A stretch of 44,758 bases of DNA from an uncultured Clostridia bacterium (GTDB lineage Bacteria; Bacillota; Clostridia; TANB77; RGIG9151). Position numbers and translations under genes: made by a program. Below the pieces are notes generated by a model, which was not told the DNA's origin, did no database searches, and saw nothing but the letters and a program-made list of their open reading frames with translations. The DNA lies in NCBI GenBank assembly GCA_934500865.1, contig CAKSUD010000005.1, positions 1-44,758 of the forward strand. Direction: 5' to 3'. Of the stretch, positions 26,518 to 33,876 are shown in pieces (within the stretch, counting starts at the first letter, position 1; each line of letters opens with the position of its first letter).

Positions 26518-27142
26518 TGATGAGGATAAACCAAAGAGTTCTAAACCAATTATAATATTCTCATTGCTTTTAGCTTTAGCTATCGCAATTGGAAGTTGGG
26601 TATATTTAATAAGGACAAATAAATTTTTTGGAATGGGCGAACTTTTAAGACCTAAACTAAAAGAGATACCTATAATTTGCAACATTTTGCCACCCGTGCC
26701 AACAGGTGACGAGCCTGATTTAATGGCAAGAGATGAGATAAACTCGCGATATACGGCACTACTTAATGAAAATGTTGAACTTCATAAGAAAATAGCGGAT
26801 TTGGAGACAAAGGTAGCTGAATTAACGGAAGTTGAGAATAAGTATAAAATTGTTGTTAAAGATTTAGAAAAATTGTCTAAAGAATTTACTGAGCTTCAAC
26901 AAACAAGTGCAGAAGCCACCGCTACTGCTAATGATAATAAAGAAAAAATAGCCAATATGGTAAAGATTTATGAAAGTATGGAACCTGCAAATGCCGCAGG
27001 TATTCTAGAAGATGTTGGAGAATTAAACATTTCTTTGGTTGTTGAAATTTGTAAAAGTATGAAAACAGCCAAGTTTTCAGAGATTCTTCAAGAAATGGAT
27101 ACGAGTTTTGCAGCAATTCTGTGTGAAAGAATGGCTAACTAG
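26501..27142 (+). CDS. ylxF: YlxF/MotE-like flagellar protein
   Basis: A 213-aa protein with one N-terminal membrane helix (IIIFSLLLALAIAIGSWVYLI), a coiled coil (about residues 85-145) and a C-terminal MgtE-N-like helical domain (MVKIYESMEPANAAGILEDV, MKTAKFSEILQEMD). This architecture and its position right after fliJ match YlxF (B. subtilis) and the MotE chaperone family, thought to assist stator or motor assembly. It is the last flagellar gene in this operon. Confidence 0.8.
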   Translation: MAKKNNDEDKPKSSKPIIIFSLLLALAIAIGSWVYLIRTNKFFGMGELLRPKLKEIPIICNILPPVPTGDEPDLMARDEINSRYTALLNENVELHKKIADLETKVAELTEVENKYKIVVKDLEKLSKEFTELQQTSAEATATANDNKEKIANMVKIYESMEPANAAGILEDVGELNISLVVEICKSMKTAKFSEILQEMDTSFAAILCERMAN

Positions 27143-27212
27143 GTAATAATTACATTTGAACAGCCTCTAGGTTATATGCTAAGATAGTATTATAATACAA
27201 GAGGTGGTAGGG

Positions 27213-27449
27213 ATGTTGGAAAAATTAGTAGAGCAAATTTCAAAGATAAACAAAATATCAAAATACATTTTTAAGTATGGACTCCTTGCGTGTTTAGTAT
27301 TGTTTATATTCATAAGCCGTGAGTTTTATGTCGCGAGTACATTGGAAGAAGTTCTAGTTGCCCAAGAGATTGCCGGAGTGGGGTTTTATATGCTCATGGA
27401 AGTTGTTGTTGGGGCAGTATTGTTTGATATATGTATGAAGAATAAATAA
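27213..27449 (+). CDS. Small membrane protein, function unknown
   Basis: A 78-aa protein with two hydrophobic segments (YGLLACLVLFIFISREFYV and IAGVGFYMLMEVVVGAVLFDI). I recognise no family. GAGGTGG lies 6 nt before the ATG at 27213; the in-frame GTG at 27204 is inside that site. It is 70 nt after ylxF on the same strand and before a strong terminator, so it may be the last gene of the flagellar operon or separately expressed. A TATAAT at 27190-27195 lacks a good -35 at normal spacing. Confidence 0.6.
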   Translation: MLEKLVEQISKINKISKYIFKYGLLACLVLFIFISREFYVASTLEEVLVAQEIAGVGFYMLMEVVVGAVLFDICMKNK

Positions 27450-27456
27450 TTTAAAA

Positions 27457-27528
27457 GAAAAAGAAATATATGTCAGAATATTTTTATTAAAAATAGTAAA
27501 AATATTAATGGCATATATTTCTTTTTTA
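27457..27528 (+). terminator. Long hairpin terminator ending the flagellar unit
   Basis: GAAATATATG pairs with CATATATTTC, enclosing a second stem AATATTTTTA with TAAAAATATT, then a T-run. A-rich flanks extend the outer stem. Confidence 0.85.
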
Positions 27529-27770
27529 TTTTCTAGGAAAGTTCGAGCTATGAGTTAAAACTTTAACTTAGTACAAACCCGGTCTAATTAAAATTTAGCT
27601 GATGAAATCAGCGTTAAAAATTTTAATTAGTAGCTCGAACGACCGAAAGAAAACAAAAGTGTTTGTCTAAATCTTTGATTTAGCAACAAACAGTTTCACA
27701 GAGTGCAAAAAGTTCATTGATGTTGTTGACCGAAGGTCAACATGGCGTGGACTTTAGTCCACTTTTTTTA
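27526..27770 (+). repeat. Multi-hairpin interspersed repeat, copy 2
   Basis: Matches copy 1 (10543-10724) in inverse orientation, with an extra stretch of about 60 nt inside its first palindrome (GTTCGAGCTA at 27541-27550 and TAGCTCGAAC at 27631-27640). The following hairpins are at 27661-27691, 27725-27741 (GTTGACC GAA GGTCAAC) and 27747-27762 (GTGGACTTTAGTCCAC) with a run of seven T. The last could act as a terminator. The repeat fills the gap between the flagellar terminator and rpsT. Confidence 0.85.
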
Positions 27771-27784
27771 TGTAAGTCCTAAAC

Positions 27785-28051
27785 TTACTTAGTAGCAGCA
27801 TCAAACTTTTTACCTAATGCGGCTTTTTTGTTATTTGCGGTATTCTTTTTCATTACACCTTTTGTAACAGCCTTATCAACTGTGCTTACAGCTTCAGTAT
27901 AAGTGGCTTTTATTGCATCTTTATCGTTTGCAATTAAAGAATCGTCAAATTTTTTAAGAGAAGTCTTTACAGAAGTTTTAACAGCAGCGTTTTTAGCAGC
28001 ATTAACTTTAGAAACTTCTACTCTTTTTTTAGCTGATTTAATGTTTGGCAA
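27785..28051 (-). CDS. rpsT: 30S ribosomal protein S20
   Basis: Primary 16S rRNA-binding protein of the small subunit. The 88-aa protein is Lys/Ala-rich with the family start PNIKSAKKRV and the end GVMKKNTANNKKAALGKKF. I choose the TTG at 28051, 7 nt from GGAGG; the in-frame GTG at 28060 abuts the ribosome binding site. A TTG start is notable because E. coli rpsT also uses one as part of its autogenous control. Confidence 0.95.
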   Translation of the reverse strand: MPNIKSAKKRVEVSKVNAAKNAAVKTSVKTSLKKFDDSLIANDKDAIKATYTEAVSTVDKAVTKGVMKKNTANNKKAALGKKFDAATK

Positions 28052-28111
28052 AACGTTCACCTCCTAGTAGGTATAAAACATATGTAGTTTATACATTCGT
28101 TAACAGGATAT

Positions 28112-28140
28112 AGTTTACCACAATTTATAAATAAATGCAA
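28112..28140 (-). promoter_or_regulatory. SigA promoter of rpsT
   Basis: On the minus strand TTGCAT (28135-28140), a 17-nt spacer and TAAACT (28112-28117) preceded by TGG, an extended -10. Confidence 0.6.
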
Positions 28141-28151
28141 GAAAAAAATAG

Positions 28152-28180
28152 TTGACAACTTTAATTTATTATTATAGATT
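28152..28180 (+). promoter_or_regulatory. SigA promoter of fliW-csrA
   Basis: Perfect TTGACA (28152-28157), a 17-nt spacer and TAGATT (28175-28180). It lies 60 nt upstream of fliW, divergent from rpsT. Confidence 0.7.
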
Positions 28181-28240
28181 AATAGTAGGTTAAGTTTCTG
28201 CCAATACTTAAGAAGAATAGTTTTGTAGGGAGGAAAGAAA

Positions 28241-28684
28241 ATGTTACTTAATACGAAAAACTTTGGAGAGGTAGAAATCAAGGATGAAGATATAATATTT
28301 TTTGAGTACGGAGTGCCAGGGTTTGAAAATATGACACAGTTCGTTATTTTAGGAAAAACAGACAGTGAAGACGATCCGTTTTTCTGGTTACAATCAGTTC
28401 AAAATCCTAATTTAGCGTTTGTAATAATGAATCCAAGAGATTTGGTGTTAGATTATGAAGCTGAAATAGATATGTTTACAGCTAATTTATTAAGGATTAA
28501 GGATGAAAATGATGCATTAATTTATTGTATAGTTACAGTTCCAGAAGATATTTCAAAAATATCTATTAACCTAAAAGCACCTATAATTATTAATGCAAAA
28601 GAAAATAGAGGTTGCCAGGTTGTGCTTGAAAATGAGAATTATAAATTTAAGCACATAATTACTGAGGAATTTGTAAAAGCATAG
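28241..28684 (+). CDS. fliW: Flagellar assembly factor FliW
   Basis: Protein antagonist of CsrA that is itself titrated by flagellin, so that CsrA represses flagellin translation only while flagellin accumulates in the cytosol. The 147-aa length and motifs (FGEVEIKDEDIIFFEYGVPGFE, split around residue 12, then FWLQSVQNPNLAFVIMNP and INLKAPIIINAKENRGCQVV) are typical. GGGAGG precedes the ATG. It forms an operon with csrA, 12 nt away. Confidence 0.96.
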   Translation: MLLNTKNFGEVEIKDEDIIFFEYGVPGFENMTQFVILGKTDSEDDPFFWLQSVQNPNLAFVIMNPRDLVLDYEAEIDMFTANLLRIKDENDALIYCIVTVPEDISKISINLKAPIIINAKENRGCQVVLENENYKFKHIITEEFVKA

Positions 28685-28696
28685 GAGGATGGAAAA

Positions 28697-28933
28697 ATGC
28701 TTGTTTTAACGAGAAAAAGAAATCAATCGATTGTTGTAAATGATAATATAGAGGTGACAATTATTGATATCCAAGGGGATCAAGTTAGAGTGGGTATAAA
28801 TGCTCCTAAGGATGTTAAAGTATTTAGAAAAGAAGTTTATGTTGAAATGATGGAAGAAAACCAAAGAGCGGCACAAGTTCAAATGCAAGCTCTAGATATG
28901 TTAAAAAATGCGATTAATAAAAATAAAAAGTAA
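28697..28933 (+). CDS. csrA: Carbon storage/translational regulator CsrA
   Basis: A dimeric RNA-binding protein that blocks ribosomes at GGA-containing leaders. The 78-aa sequence has the canonical start MLVLTRKRNQSIVV, IQGDQVRVGINAPKDVKVFR, and an Arg/Glu helical tail including the MEENQRA stretch needed for FliW contact in Gram-positives. A matching target, a hairpin with AGGA in the loop, is present in the flagellin leader at 38245-38262. Confidence 0.97.
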   Translation: MLVLTRKRNQSIVVNDNIEVTIIDIQGDQVRVGINAPKDVKVFRKEVYVEMMEENQRAAQVQMQALDMLKNAINKNKK

Positions 28934-28944
28934 AATTATAAGTG

Positions 28945-28974
28945 AGGCTAACAAATTGTTAGCCTTATTTTTTT
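28945..28974 (+). terminator. Terminator after csrA
   Basis: GGCTAAC pairs with GTTAGCC across AAATT, followed by a T-rich run. Confidence 0.92.
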
Positions 28975-28981
28975 CAAACAA

Positions 28982-29010
28982 TTGACATCTTTTCTCCAAA
29001 ATTGTACAAT
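28982..29010 (+). promoter_or_regulatory. SigA promoter of glgB
   Basis: TTGACA (28982-28987), a 17-nt spacer and TACAAT (29005-29010). It lies 54 nt upstream of the ATG. Confidence 0.85.
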
Positions 29011-29063
29011 TTAAATGTTGTAGAAATGAGATAATCAAAAGATAAATCAGGAGGAAAATACGA

Positions 29064-31268
29064 ATGAGAACTAATGGAAAAATCGAGGAAATTTACAAGG
29101 TTATAAATGGCGAACACAAGGATCCATTTTCAGTTTTAGGAATGCATGTAATAACTGAAGGGAAAAAGAAATGTGTTACTGTAAGGGCATATTTGCCTTT
29201 CGCAAAAAGTTGTTATTTAATTGATTTAGATAATAATGAAAAGTTAGAAATGGATTTGATTGATGATTCTGGCTTTTTTGAAATAATACTTAAAGATAGA
29301 AAAGAAATGTTTAAATATAAATTAATGACTTTGGATAACTATGGAGTATCGTATACTTTCTATGATCCATATTCATTTTGGCCGGTTATCACTGATTATG
29401 ATTTGTACCTATTTAATGAAGGCAAAAACATGAGAATCTTTGATAAACTTGGTGCACACATAATGACAGTTGATGGAGTTACAGGTGTTTTATTTGCAGT
29501 TTGGGCACCGTCTGCTAAGAGAGTTAGTGTAGTTGGTAATTTTAATGGTTGGGACGGAAGAAGATACCAGATGCGTATGCGTGGTACATCCGGAGTTTGG
29601 GAAATATTTATTCCTGAGATTGGAGAATGGGAATATTATAAATATGAGATTAAAGCCCAAAACGGCGATGTTTTCCTAAAGGCAGATCCATACGGATACT
29701 TTGCAGAATTAAAACCTAAGACGGCATCTATTGTATTTAATCTTGATAAATATACTTGGAATGATAGTGAATGGATGGAAAAACGTCCATTTGGAGATAA
29801 TAGACAAAAACCAATGTCAATATATGAGGTACATCTTGGCTCTTGGATGAAACCTGTACATAATGATGAAGATTCATATTTTAATTACAGAGAACTTGCA
29901 GATAGATTAATTCCATATGTAAAAGAGATGAATTACACACATATTGAATTACTACCGGTTGCAGAGCATCCATTTGATGGTTCTTGGGGATACCAAGTTT
30001 GTGGGTATTATGCAGCAACAAGTAGATATGGTACTCCTGAAGATTTAATGTACTTTATAGATAAATGCCATAATGAAGGAATTGGGGTATTAGTAGACTG
30101 GGTACCTGCACACTTTCCTAAAGATGCACATGGTTTAGCTCGTTTTGATGGCTCTGCCGTATATGAACATGCTGACCCTAAGCAAGGTGAGCATCCCGAC
30201 TGGGGAACACTTATTTTTAATTTTGGAAGAAACGAAGTTAAGAACTTCTTAATAGCAAATGCCTTATTCTGGTTTGAAAAGTATCATGTAGACGGACTAA
30301 GAGTTGATGCTGTTGCTTCTATGCTTTATTTAGATTACGGTAAAAAAGAAGGAGAATGGATTCCTAATAAATGGGGTGGCAGAGAAAACATTGAAGCTAT
30401 TGATTTTATGAAGGAATTAAATAAAGAAGTTTATGCTAAATTTCCTAATGCTATAATGGCTGCGGAAGAGTCTACTTCTTGGGCACTAGTAACAAAGCCT
30501 ACATATATTGGAGGTCTTGGATATAGCTTTAAGTGGAATATGGGTTGGATGAATGATTTCTTAAGATATATGAGCATGGATCCAATATATAGAAAATATC
30601 ATCACACATTAATTACATTCTCTATGTGGTATGCTTATTCTGAAAACTTTATATTAGTTTTATCTCATGATGAAGTTGTTCATGGAAAATGTTCAATGCT
30701 TAGCAAAATGCCGGGAGACTACTGGCAAAAGTTTGCGAACCTTAGAACTGCATATGGATTTATGTATGGCCATCCGGGTAAGAAATTAATGTTCATGGGA
30801 GATGAGTTCGGTCAATTTATCGAGTGGAATTATCATCAAGGATTAGACTGGCATTTACTTGAGTATGATATGCACAAAAAAATGCAAACATATGTTAAAG
30901 ATTTAAATGCTTTATATAAAAACACTAAGGCTATGTGGGAACTTGATTGCGAAGAAAGAGGTTTTGAATGGATAGATTGTCACGATGCTGAGAGAAGTGT
31001 AGTTTCATTCTTAAGGCGTGATAGTGAAGGAAATGAGTACATCTTTGTTTCTAACTTTACGCCGGTTAAATACGATGGATACAGAATTGGCGTTCCGGGA
31101 AGAGGATTCTACAAGGCAGTATTTAACAGTGATGATGAGAAGTATGGTGGCAGCGGAGTAAATAATGGCGATGGTTTATACGCTGATGACACAGCATGGC
31201 ATGGCAGACTTAATTCAATAGTTATGAGTGTTCCGCCACTTGCAACAGTTGTATTCAAAAAAATGTAA
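29064..31268 (+). CDS. glgB: 1,4-alpha-glucan branching enzyme
   Basis: Adds alpha-1,6 branches to glycogen. The 734-aa protein has two N-terminal CBM48-type modules (HKDPFSVLGMH, then FAVWAPSAKRVSVVGNFNGW), a GH13 catalytic barrel and a C-terminal beta domain. The catalytic triad is visible: D415 in GLRVDAV, E468 in MAAEES and D536 in LSHDEVVHG. The ribosome binding site is AGGAGG. It stands alone with its own promoter; no glgA, glgC or glgP is in the window. Its position right after csrA is suggestive, because CsrA controls glycogen genes in enterobacteria, but no clear CsrA hairpin is seen here. Confidence 0.97.
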   Translation: MRTNGKIEEIYKVINGEHKDPFSVLGMHVITEGKKKCVTVRAYLPFAKSCYLIDLDNNEKLEMDLIDDSGFFEIILKDRKEMFKYKLMTLDNYGVSYTFYDPYSFWPVITDYDLYLFNEGKNMRIFDKLGAHIMTVDGVTGVLFAVWAPSAKRVSVVGNFNGWDGRRYQMRMRGTSGVWEIFIPEIGEWEYYKYEIKAQNGDVFLKADPYGYFAELKPKTASIVFNLDKYTWNDSEWMEKRPFGDNRQKPMSIYEVHLGSWMKPVHNDEDSYFNYRELADRLIPYVKEMNYTHIELLPVAEHPFDGSWGYQVCGYYAATSRYGTPEDLMYFIDKCHNEGIGVLVDWVPAHFPKDAHGLARFDGSAVYEHADPKQGEHPDWGTLIFNFGRNEVKNFLIANALFWFEKYHVDGLRVDAVASMLYLDYGKKEGEWIPNKWGGRENIEAIDFMKELNKEVYAKFPNAIMAAEESTSWALVTKPTYIGGLGYSFKWNMGWMNDFLRYMSMDPIYRKYHHTLITFSMWYAYSENFILVLSHDEVVHGKCSMLSKMPGDYWQKFANLRTAYGFMYGHPGKKLMFMGDEFGQFIEWNYHQGLDWHLLEYDMHKKMQTYVKDLNALYKNTKAMWELDCEERGFEWIDCHDAERSVVSFLRRDSEGNEYIFVSNFTPVKYDGYRIGVPGRGFYKAVFNSDDEKYGGSGVNNGDGLYADDTAWHGRLNSIVMSVPPLATVVFKKM

Positions 31269-31287
31269 AGAAAATTTAGATTATGTA

Positions 31288-31316
31288 TTGACATTTATGT
31301 AAACTTTATATATAAT
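31288..31316 (+). promoter_or_regulatory. Consensus SigA promoter of the riboswitch RNA
   Basis: TTGACA (31288-31293), a 17-nt spacer and TATAAT (31311-31316), a perfect consensus. The start site would be near 31322, at the beginning of the riboswitch. Confidence 0.9.
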
Positions 31317-31322
31317 AAGAAT

Positions 31323-31420
31323 ATGAAATCCGAAAGGGCAAACCAATCGAAAGGTTGGGACGCAAAACTACGGTCCTAATGTCGTAAGACAATGGAAGCC
31401 GGGTCGCCGAAGATATAGAG
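31323..31420 (+). promoter_or_regulatory. Cyclic di-GMP-I (GEMM) riboswitch aptamer
   Basis: The aptamer has the GEMM hallmarks in order: AGGGCAAACC, a stem capped by a GAAA tetraloop (CCAATC GAAA GGTTGG), GGGACGCAAA, GGTCCTAA and the closing AAGCCGGGTCGCCGAA. It senses c-di-GMP in characterised members. It is followed after 9 nt by a terminator, so it probably works by transcription attenuation. A GAGTT just after the aptamer (31418-31422) could pair with AACTC at the base of the terminator (31430-31434) as a short antiterminator; that switch model is inferred. Confidence 0.95.
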
Positions 31421-31429
31421 TTGATTTTT

Positions 31430-31463
31430 AACTCCACTTTGGTAGCCCAAAGTGGAGTTTTTT
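31430..31463 (+). terminator. Riboswitch expression-platform terminator
   Basis: A 13-bp perfect stem, AACTCCACTTTGG (31430-31442) with CCAAAGTGGAGTT (31447-31459), loop TAGC, followed by TTTT. Its 5' arm can alternatively pair with sequence just after the aptamer. Confidence 0.93.
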
Positions 31464-31677
31464 ATTAGACTTTTTAAGGCTAGAGAATCGGCCTTTCGGA
31501 TTATAAATTTCATGAGAGGAAAGCAAGCCGCTAATGATTCCCGATGGGCGAACGTAGTAGACACTACTTTTCTCCATGATATCTTTTTAGGAAAGGAGTA
31601 GCTTTTCTTTTACAATTGAATATGGAAGGTGGCGGATTGATAAGAGGTCTCGTGACTTCTTGAAAGTGAAATTGAGT
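31464..31677 (+). ncRNA. Unidentified structured RNA region downstream of the riboswitch
   Basis: About 210 nt without a convincing gene but with strong folding potential. Hairpin AAGGC/GCCTT lies at 31476-31495. A 12-bp stem with one bulged A joins 31511-31523 (CATGAGAGGAAAG) to 31567-31578 (CTTTTCTCCATG). Inside it are CCC GAT GGG (31540-31548) and GTAGT AGAC ACTAC (31554-31567). Further hairpins are AGGAAAG/CTTTTCT (31589-31608) and AAGAGGT/ACTTCTT near 31641-31660. A terminator follows directly. I match it to no known riboswitch or ribozyme. It also contains a 29-codon open frame from 31512 without a ribosome binding site, probably meaningless. Confidence 0.5.
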
Positions 31678-31700
31678 AAACCCCCGATGAGGGGGTTTTT
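31678..31700 (+). terminator. Second terminator upstream of the Cys-rich protein gene
   Basis: AAACCCCC (31678-31685) pairs with GGGGGTTT around GATGA and is followed by T residues. It ends the structured region. Confidence 0.93.
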
Positions 31701-31730
31701 ACTTTTAAAAAATAATAAGTAGACAATATA

Positions 31731-31759
31731 TTGAAAAAGAGGCAAAAATGTGATAGAAT
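31731..31759 (+). promoter_or_regulatory. Possible promoter of the Cys-rich protein gene
   Basis: TTGAAA (31731-31736), a 17-nt spacer and TAGAAT (31754-31759), 39 nt before the start codon and downstream of both terminators. If active, the gene would not depend wholly on the riboswitch. Confidence 0.6.
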
Positions 31760-31797
31760 TGATATATCGAATATCGTGATTATATGGAGGGATGGCA

Positions 31798-33834
31798 ATG
31801 AAAAAATTCCTATGTATGTTACTTATGATTTCTTTAATGATTAACTTTGGTTATGCCAAGGAGCAATATACAGATTTAAAGGATCCTAAAAATGACGCTG
31901 GTAGAGAAGAAATGTTGACTGAATATAGAGATGACTATGTATATTTAACGTCTAGTACTCAAGATTTCAATGGAATGGGATTTAAAAGTTTTCAGTATGG
32001 ATGTAGAGGCGAAGATTACTTAAAATGTGAGGATAGAGAGGATAAAGGCTATGCTATTACTGGAGGACTAAGATTTATACCTAAGCAAGATGGAAAGTTC
32101 TCTAAAATTGAGCATGAAGGAATGGATATACAAAATTACAGTAAAACACCGATTGATGGATTTTTTACTTGTGATGATGAAGAGTGCTCATGCTATGGAA
32201 AGAGTACATCTGTTTCACTTTATAAGGCATATACTGAGGAACAGTTTAAAAACCTGAGTTTGCCAATTGGAAGTAGTATATGTGAACATATTGTAAGTGC
32301 ATTTAATGCATGCTTAAAGTCGTATGAGAAAGAATACATTAGAGAAAGCGCAAATAGTAAAGTTGTTTATTACGTCTATGGTGGTATGCCGACAGGAATA
32401 CCGGCTATTGCGTTAGTAACTTCTATAGATCCCGGAAATGAGGATTTATGGGTTGCGGTTTTCAAACCTGTTCAAGTTAGAGATAATTTAACAGTATACA
32501 ATTCGGGAGTATTTCAAATTTTCGATTCAGCATGTAATCCACACATTAAACATACCGCAGCAGTTATGACAGCAGCGGAAGGGGAATTGGCAGATACGGT
32601 AGAATATTTTGCCGATGTATCAGATGACTCACTTCAAGGTCTAGCCTTTTATGAAGATAGGCTTGTTGATGGAACGATATCAGTATACAGATTTTTGCTA
32701 GCATGTAATAGCTGTTCTACTTGTGAAAGATGTATAGAAATAGAATATGCTCAAATAAATACATATGTTGCTTACGGCGAGATACCAGAATTTTATTTAT
32801 CAAGAGGATGTCCTATACATTCATGTTGTTTCGTTTATGATTATCCAGTAGCATTACCAGATGAATATGAATGTATAAAATGTCCTGATTTAAAATTGGA
32901 AGGTGAAAAGTATATAGCATGTGAGGACCATACGTGTCGAAGATGGTTAGAACATTCGGATTATAGGGAAAATTTTGCACCACAATCGTGTACAAGAGTT
33001 GTGGCAGGGAGAGCAATAAATGATACGAGCTCGGGAGCAAAGTTGATACGCTATACAGGTCAAGTGGATGAAGGGGTATCAATAGTGAATGGAAAACTAA
33101 TTATAATTGATGGAGGATATTCCGATTATTGTGTTAACCATATGTGTAATTCATTCTTTTGTAATGAACCTAGAGAAGATGCGGAGTCGTATGCGGCAAA
33201 ATATGATAAGCAAAGTGATATGGTGACTATGCCGAATGAATATTGCAGCGCACATAAGGGTGGCTGTAGAGTTGTTAATCCATATATGGGACAGTTACAA
33301 TATAAGGGAAGAGAAGCTACTGCAGGTGCAGCGATAGAACAAATACAGCAGGCCATATTAGAAGGTAGGTTGTTTCAATGTAATAATCCGGTAAAAAAGA
33401 GTTACTATGCTTTTATTCAGCCTGACGCAATGATTTGTGAAGATTGCTACAATAAAATGTCACGAAAAGAATTGAATTCTAAAAATAATTATTTTGATGT
33501 TGGCACATGTCCTAACTGTGGTGAATTAGGGGTTAATAAGTTTAGAGGAAAGATTGGTAATAACTGCGTGACGTGTATAGACTTGTGTGATTTTATGATT
33601 ATAAATAAGAATTTAAGTAATTACCAATACTCTAATGTGCGGGGGGAACAACGAGAACGACGATGCGAATTTAACATACAAAGGTTTGCAGGAGATAATA
33701 CATCACTTTGCGGTGAACGGTGTGTGAAAGGGCGACGTTATTGCTATTGGCATTTGTGCGATACAGATGATTGTGTAGAACCTGTTAAATATAATGGTGC
33801 ATATTTTTGCGAAAAATGTGTTCCTAGTTTGTAA
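31798..33834 (+). CDS. Secreted cysteine-rich protein with recurring YCxxHxC motifs
   Basis: I do not recognise this 678-aa protein. It has a clear signal peptide (MKKFLCMLLMISLMINFGYA, cut before KEQ) and about 42 cysteines by hand count, mostly in the C-terminal half as CxxC, CxxxC and YCxxHxC modules: CEDHTC, YCVNHMCNSFFC, YCSAHKGGC, GTCPNCGELG and CGERCVKGRRYCYWHLC. These look like zinc-knuckle or ribbon repeats, unusual for an exported protein; disulfides are the alternative. No membrane anchor or sorting motif is seen. The ATG at 31798 is preceded by GGAGGG; the ATG at 31792 abuts that site. It lies downstream of a c-di-GMP riboswitch and a structured RNA. Confidence 0.85.
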   Translation: MKKFLCMLLMISLMINFGYAKEQYTDLKDPKNDAGREEMLTEYRDDYVYLTSSTQDFNGMGFKSFQYGCRGEDYLKCEDREDKGYAITGGLRFIPKQDGKFSKIEHEGMDIQNYSKTPIDGFFTCDDEECSCYGKSTSVSLYKAYTEEQFKNLSLPIGSSICEHIVSAFNACLKSYEKEYIRESANSKVVYYVYGGMPTGIPAIALVTSIDPGNEDLWVAVFKPVQVRDNLTVYNSGVFQIFDSACNPHIKHTAAVMTAAEGELADTVEYFADVSDDSLQGLAFYEDRLVDGTISVYRFLLACNSCSTCERCIEIEYAQINTYVAYGEIPEFYLSRGCPIHSCCFVYDYPVALPDEYECIKCPDLKLEGEKYIACEDHTCRRWLEHSDYRENFAPQSCTRVVAGRAINDTSSGAKLIRYTGQVDEGVSIVNGKLIIIDGGYSDYCVNHMCNSFFCNEPREDAESYAAKYDKQSDMVTMPNEYCSAHKGGCRVVNPYMGQLQYKGREATAGAAIEQIQQAILEGRLFQCNNPVKKSYYAFIQPDAMICEDCYNKMSRKELNSKNNYFDVGTCPNCGELGVNKFRGKIGNNCVTCIDLCDFMIINKNLSNYQYSNVRGEQRERRCEFNIQRFAGDNTSLCGERCVKGRRYCYWHLCDTDDCVEPVKYNGAYFCEKCVPSL

Positions 33835-33845
33835 TTAACATGACT

Positions 33846-33876
33846 AAAAAGAGGCTGCTTTATAGCCTCTTTTTCT
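33846..33876. terminator. Bidirectional terminator between the Cys-rich gene and ylbJ
   Basis: AAAAAGAGGCT pairs with AGCCTCTTTTT across GCTTTAT. The ylbJ stop codon (33860-33862) lies within the loop. Confidence 0.9.

Noticed and set aside
29064..29100. CsrA control of glgB suggested by adjacency to csrA
   Set aside because: Only the ordinary Shine-Dalgarno GGA is present; no hairpin-loop GGA was found in the short leader.
31524..31578. Hammerhead-like ribozyme core (CTAATGA, a small stem, GAAC, a second stem, all inside a closing stem)
   Set aside because: The topology resembles a type I hammerhead, but the essential G of CUGAUGA is A, the GAAA is GAAC, and the core closing pairs do not form. 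Activity is unlikely, so I report only a structured RNA.
31512..31601. 29-codon open frame starting MRGKQAANDSRW within the structured region
   Set aside because: No ribosome binding site, and it runs through predicted RNA stems; best explained as chance.
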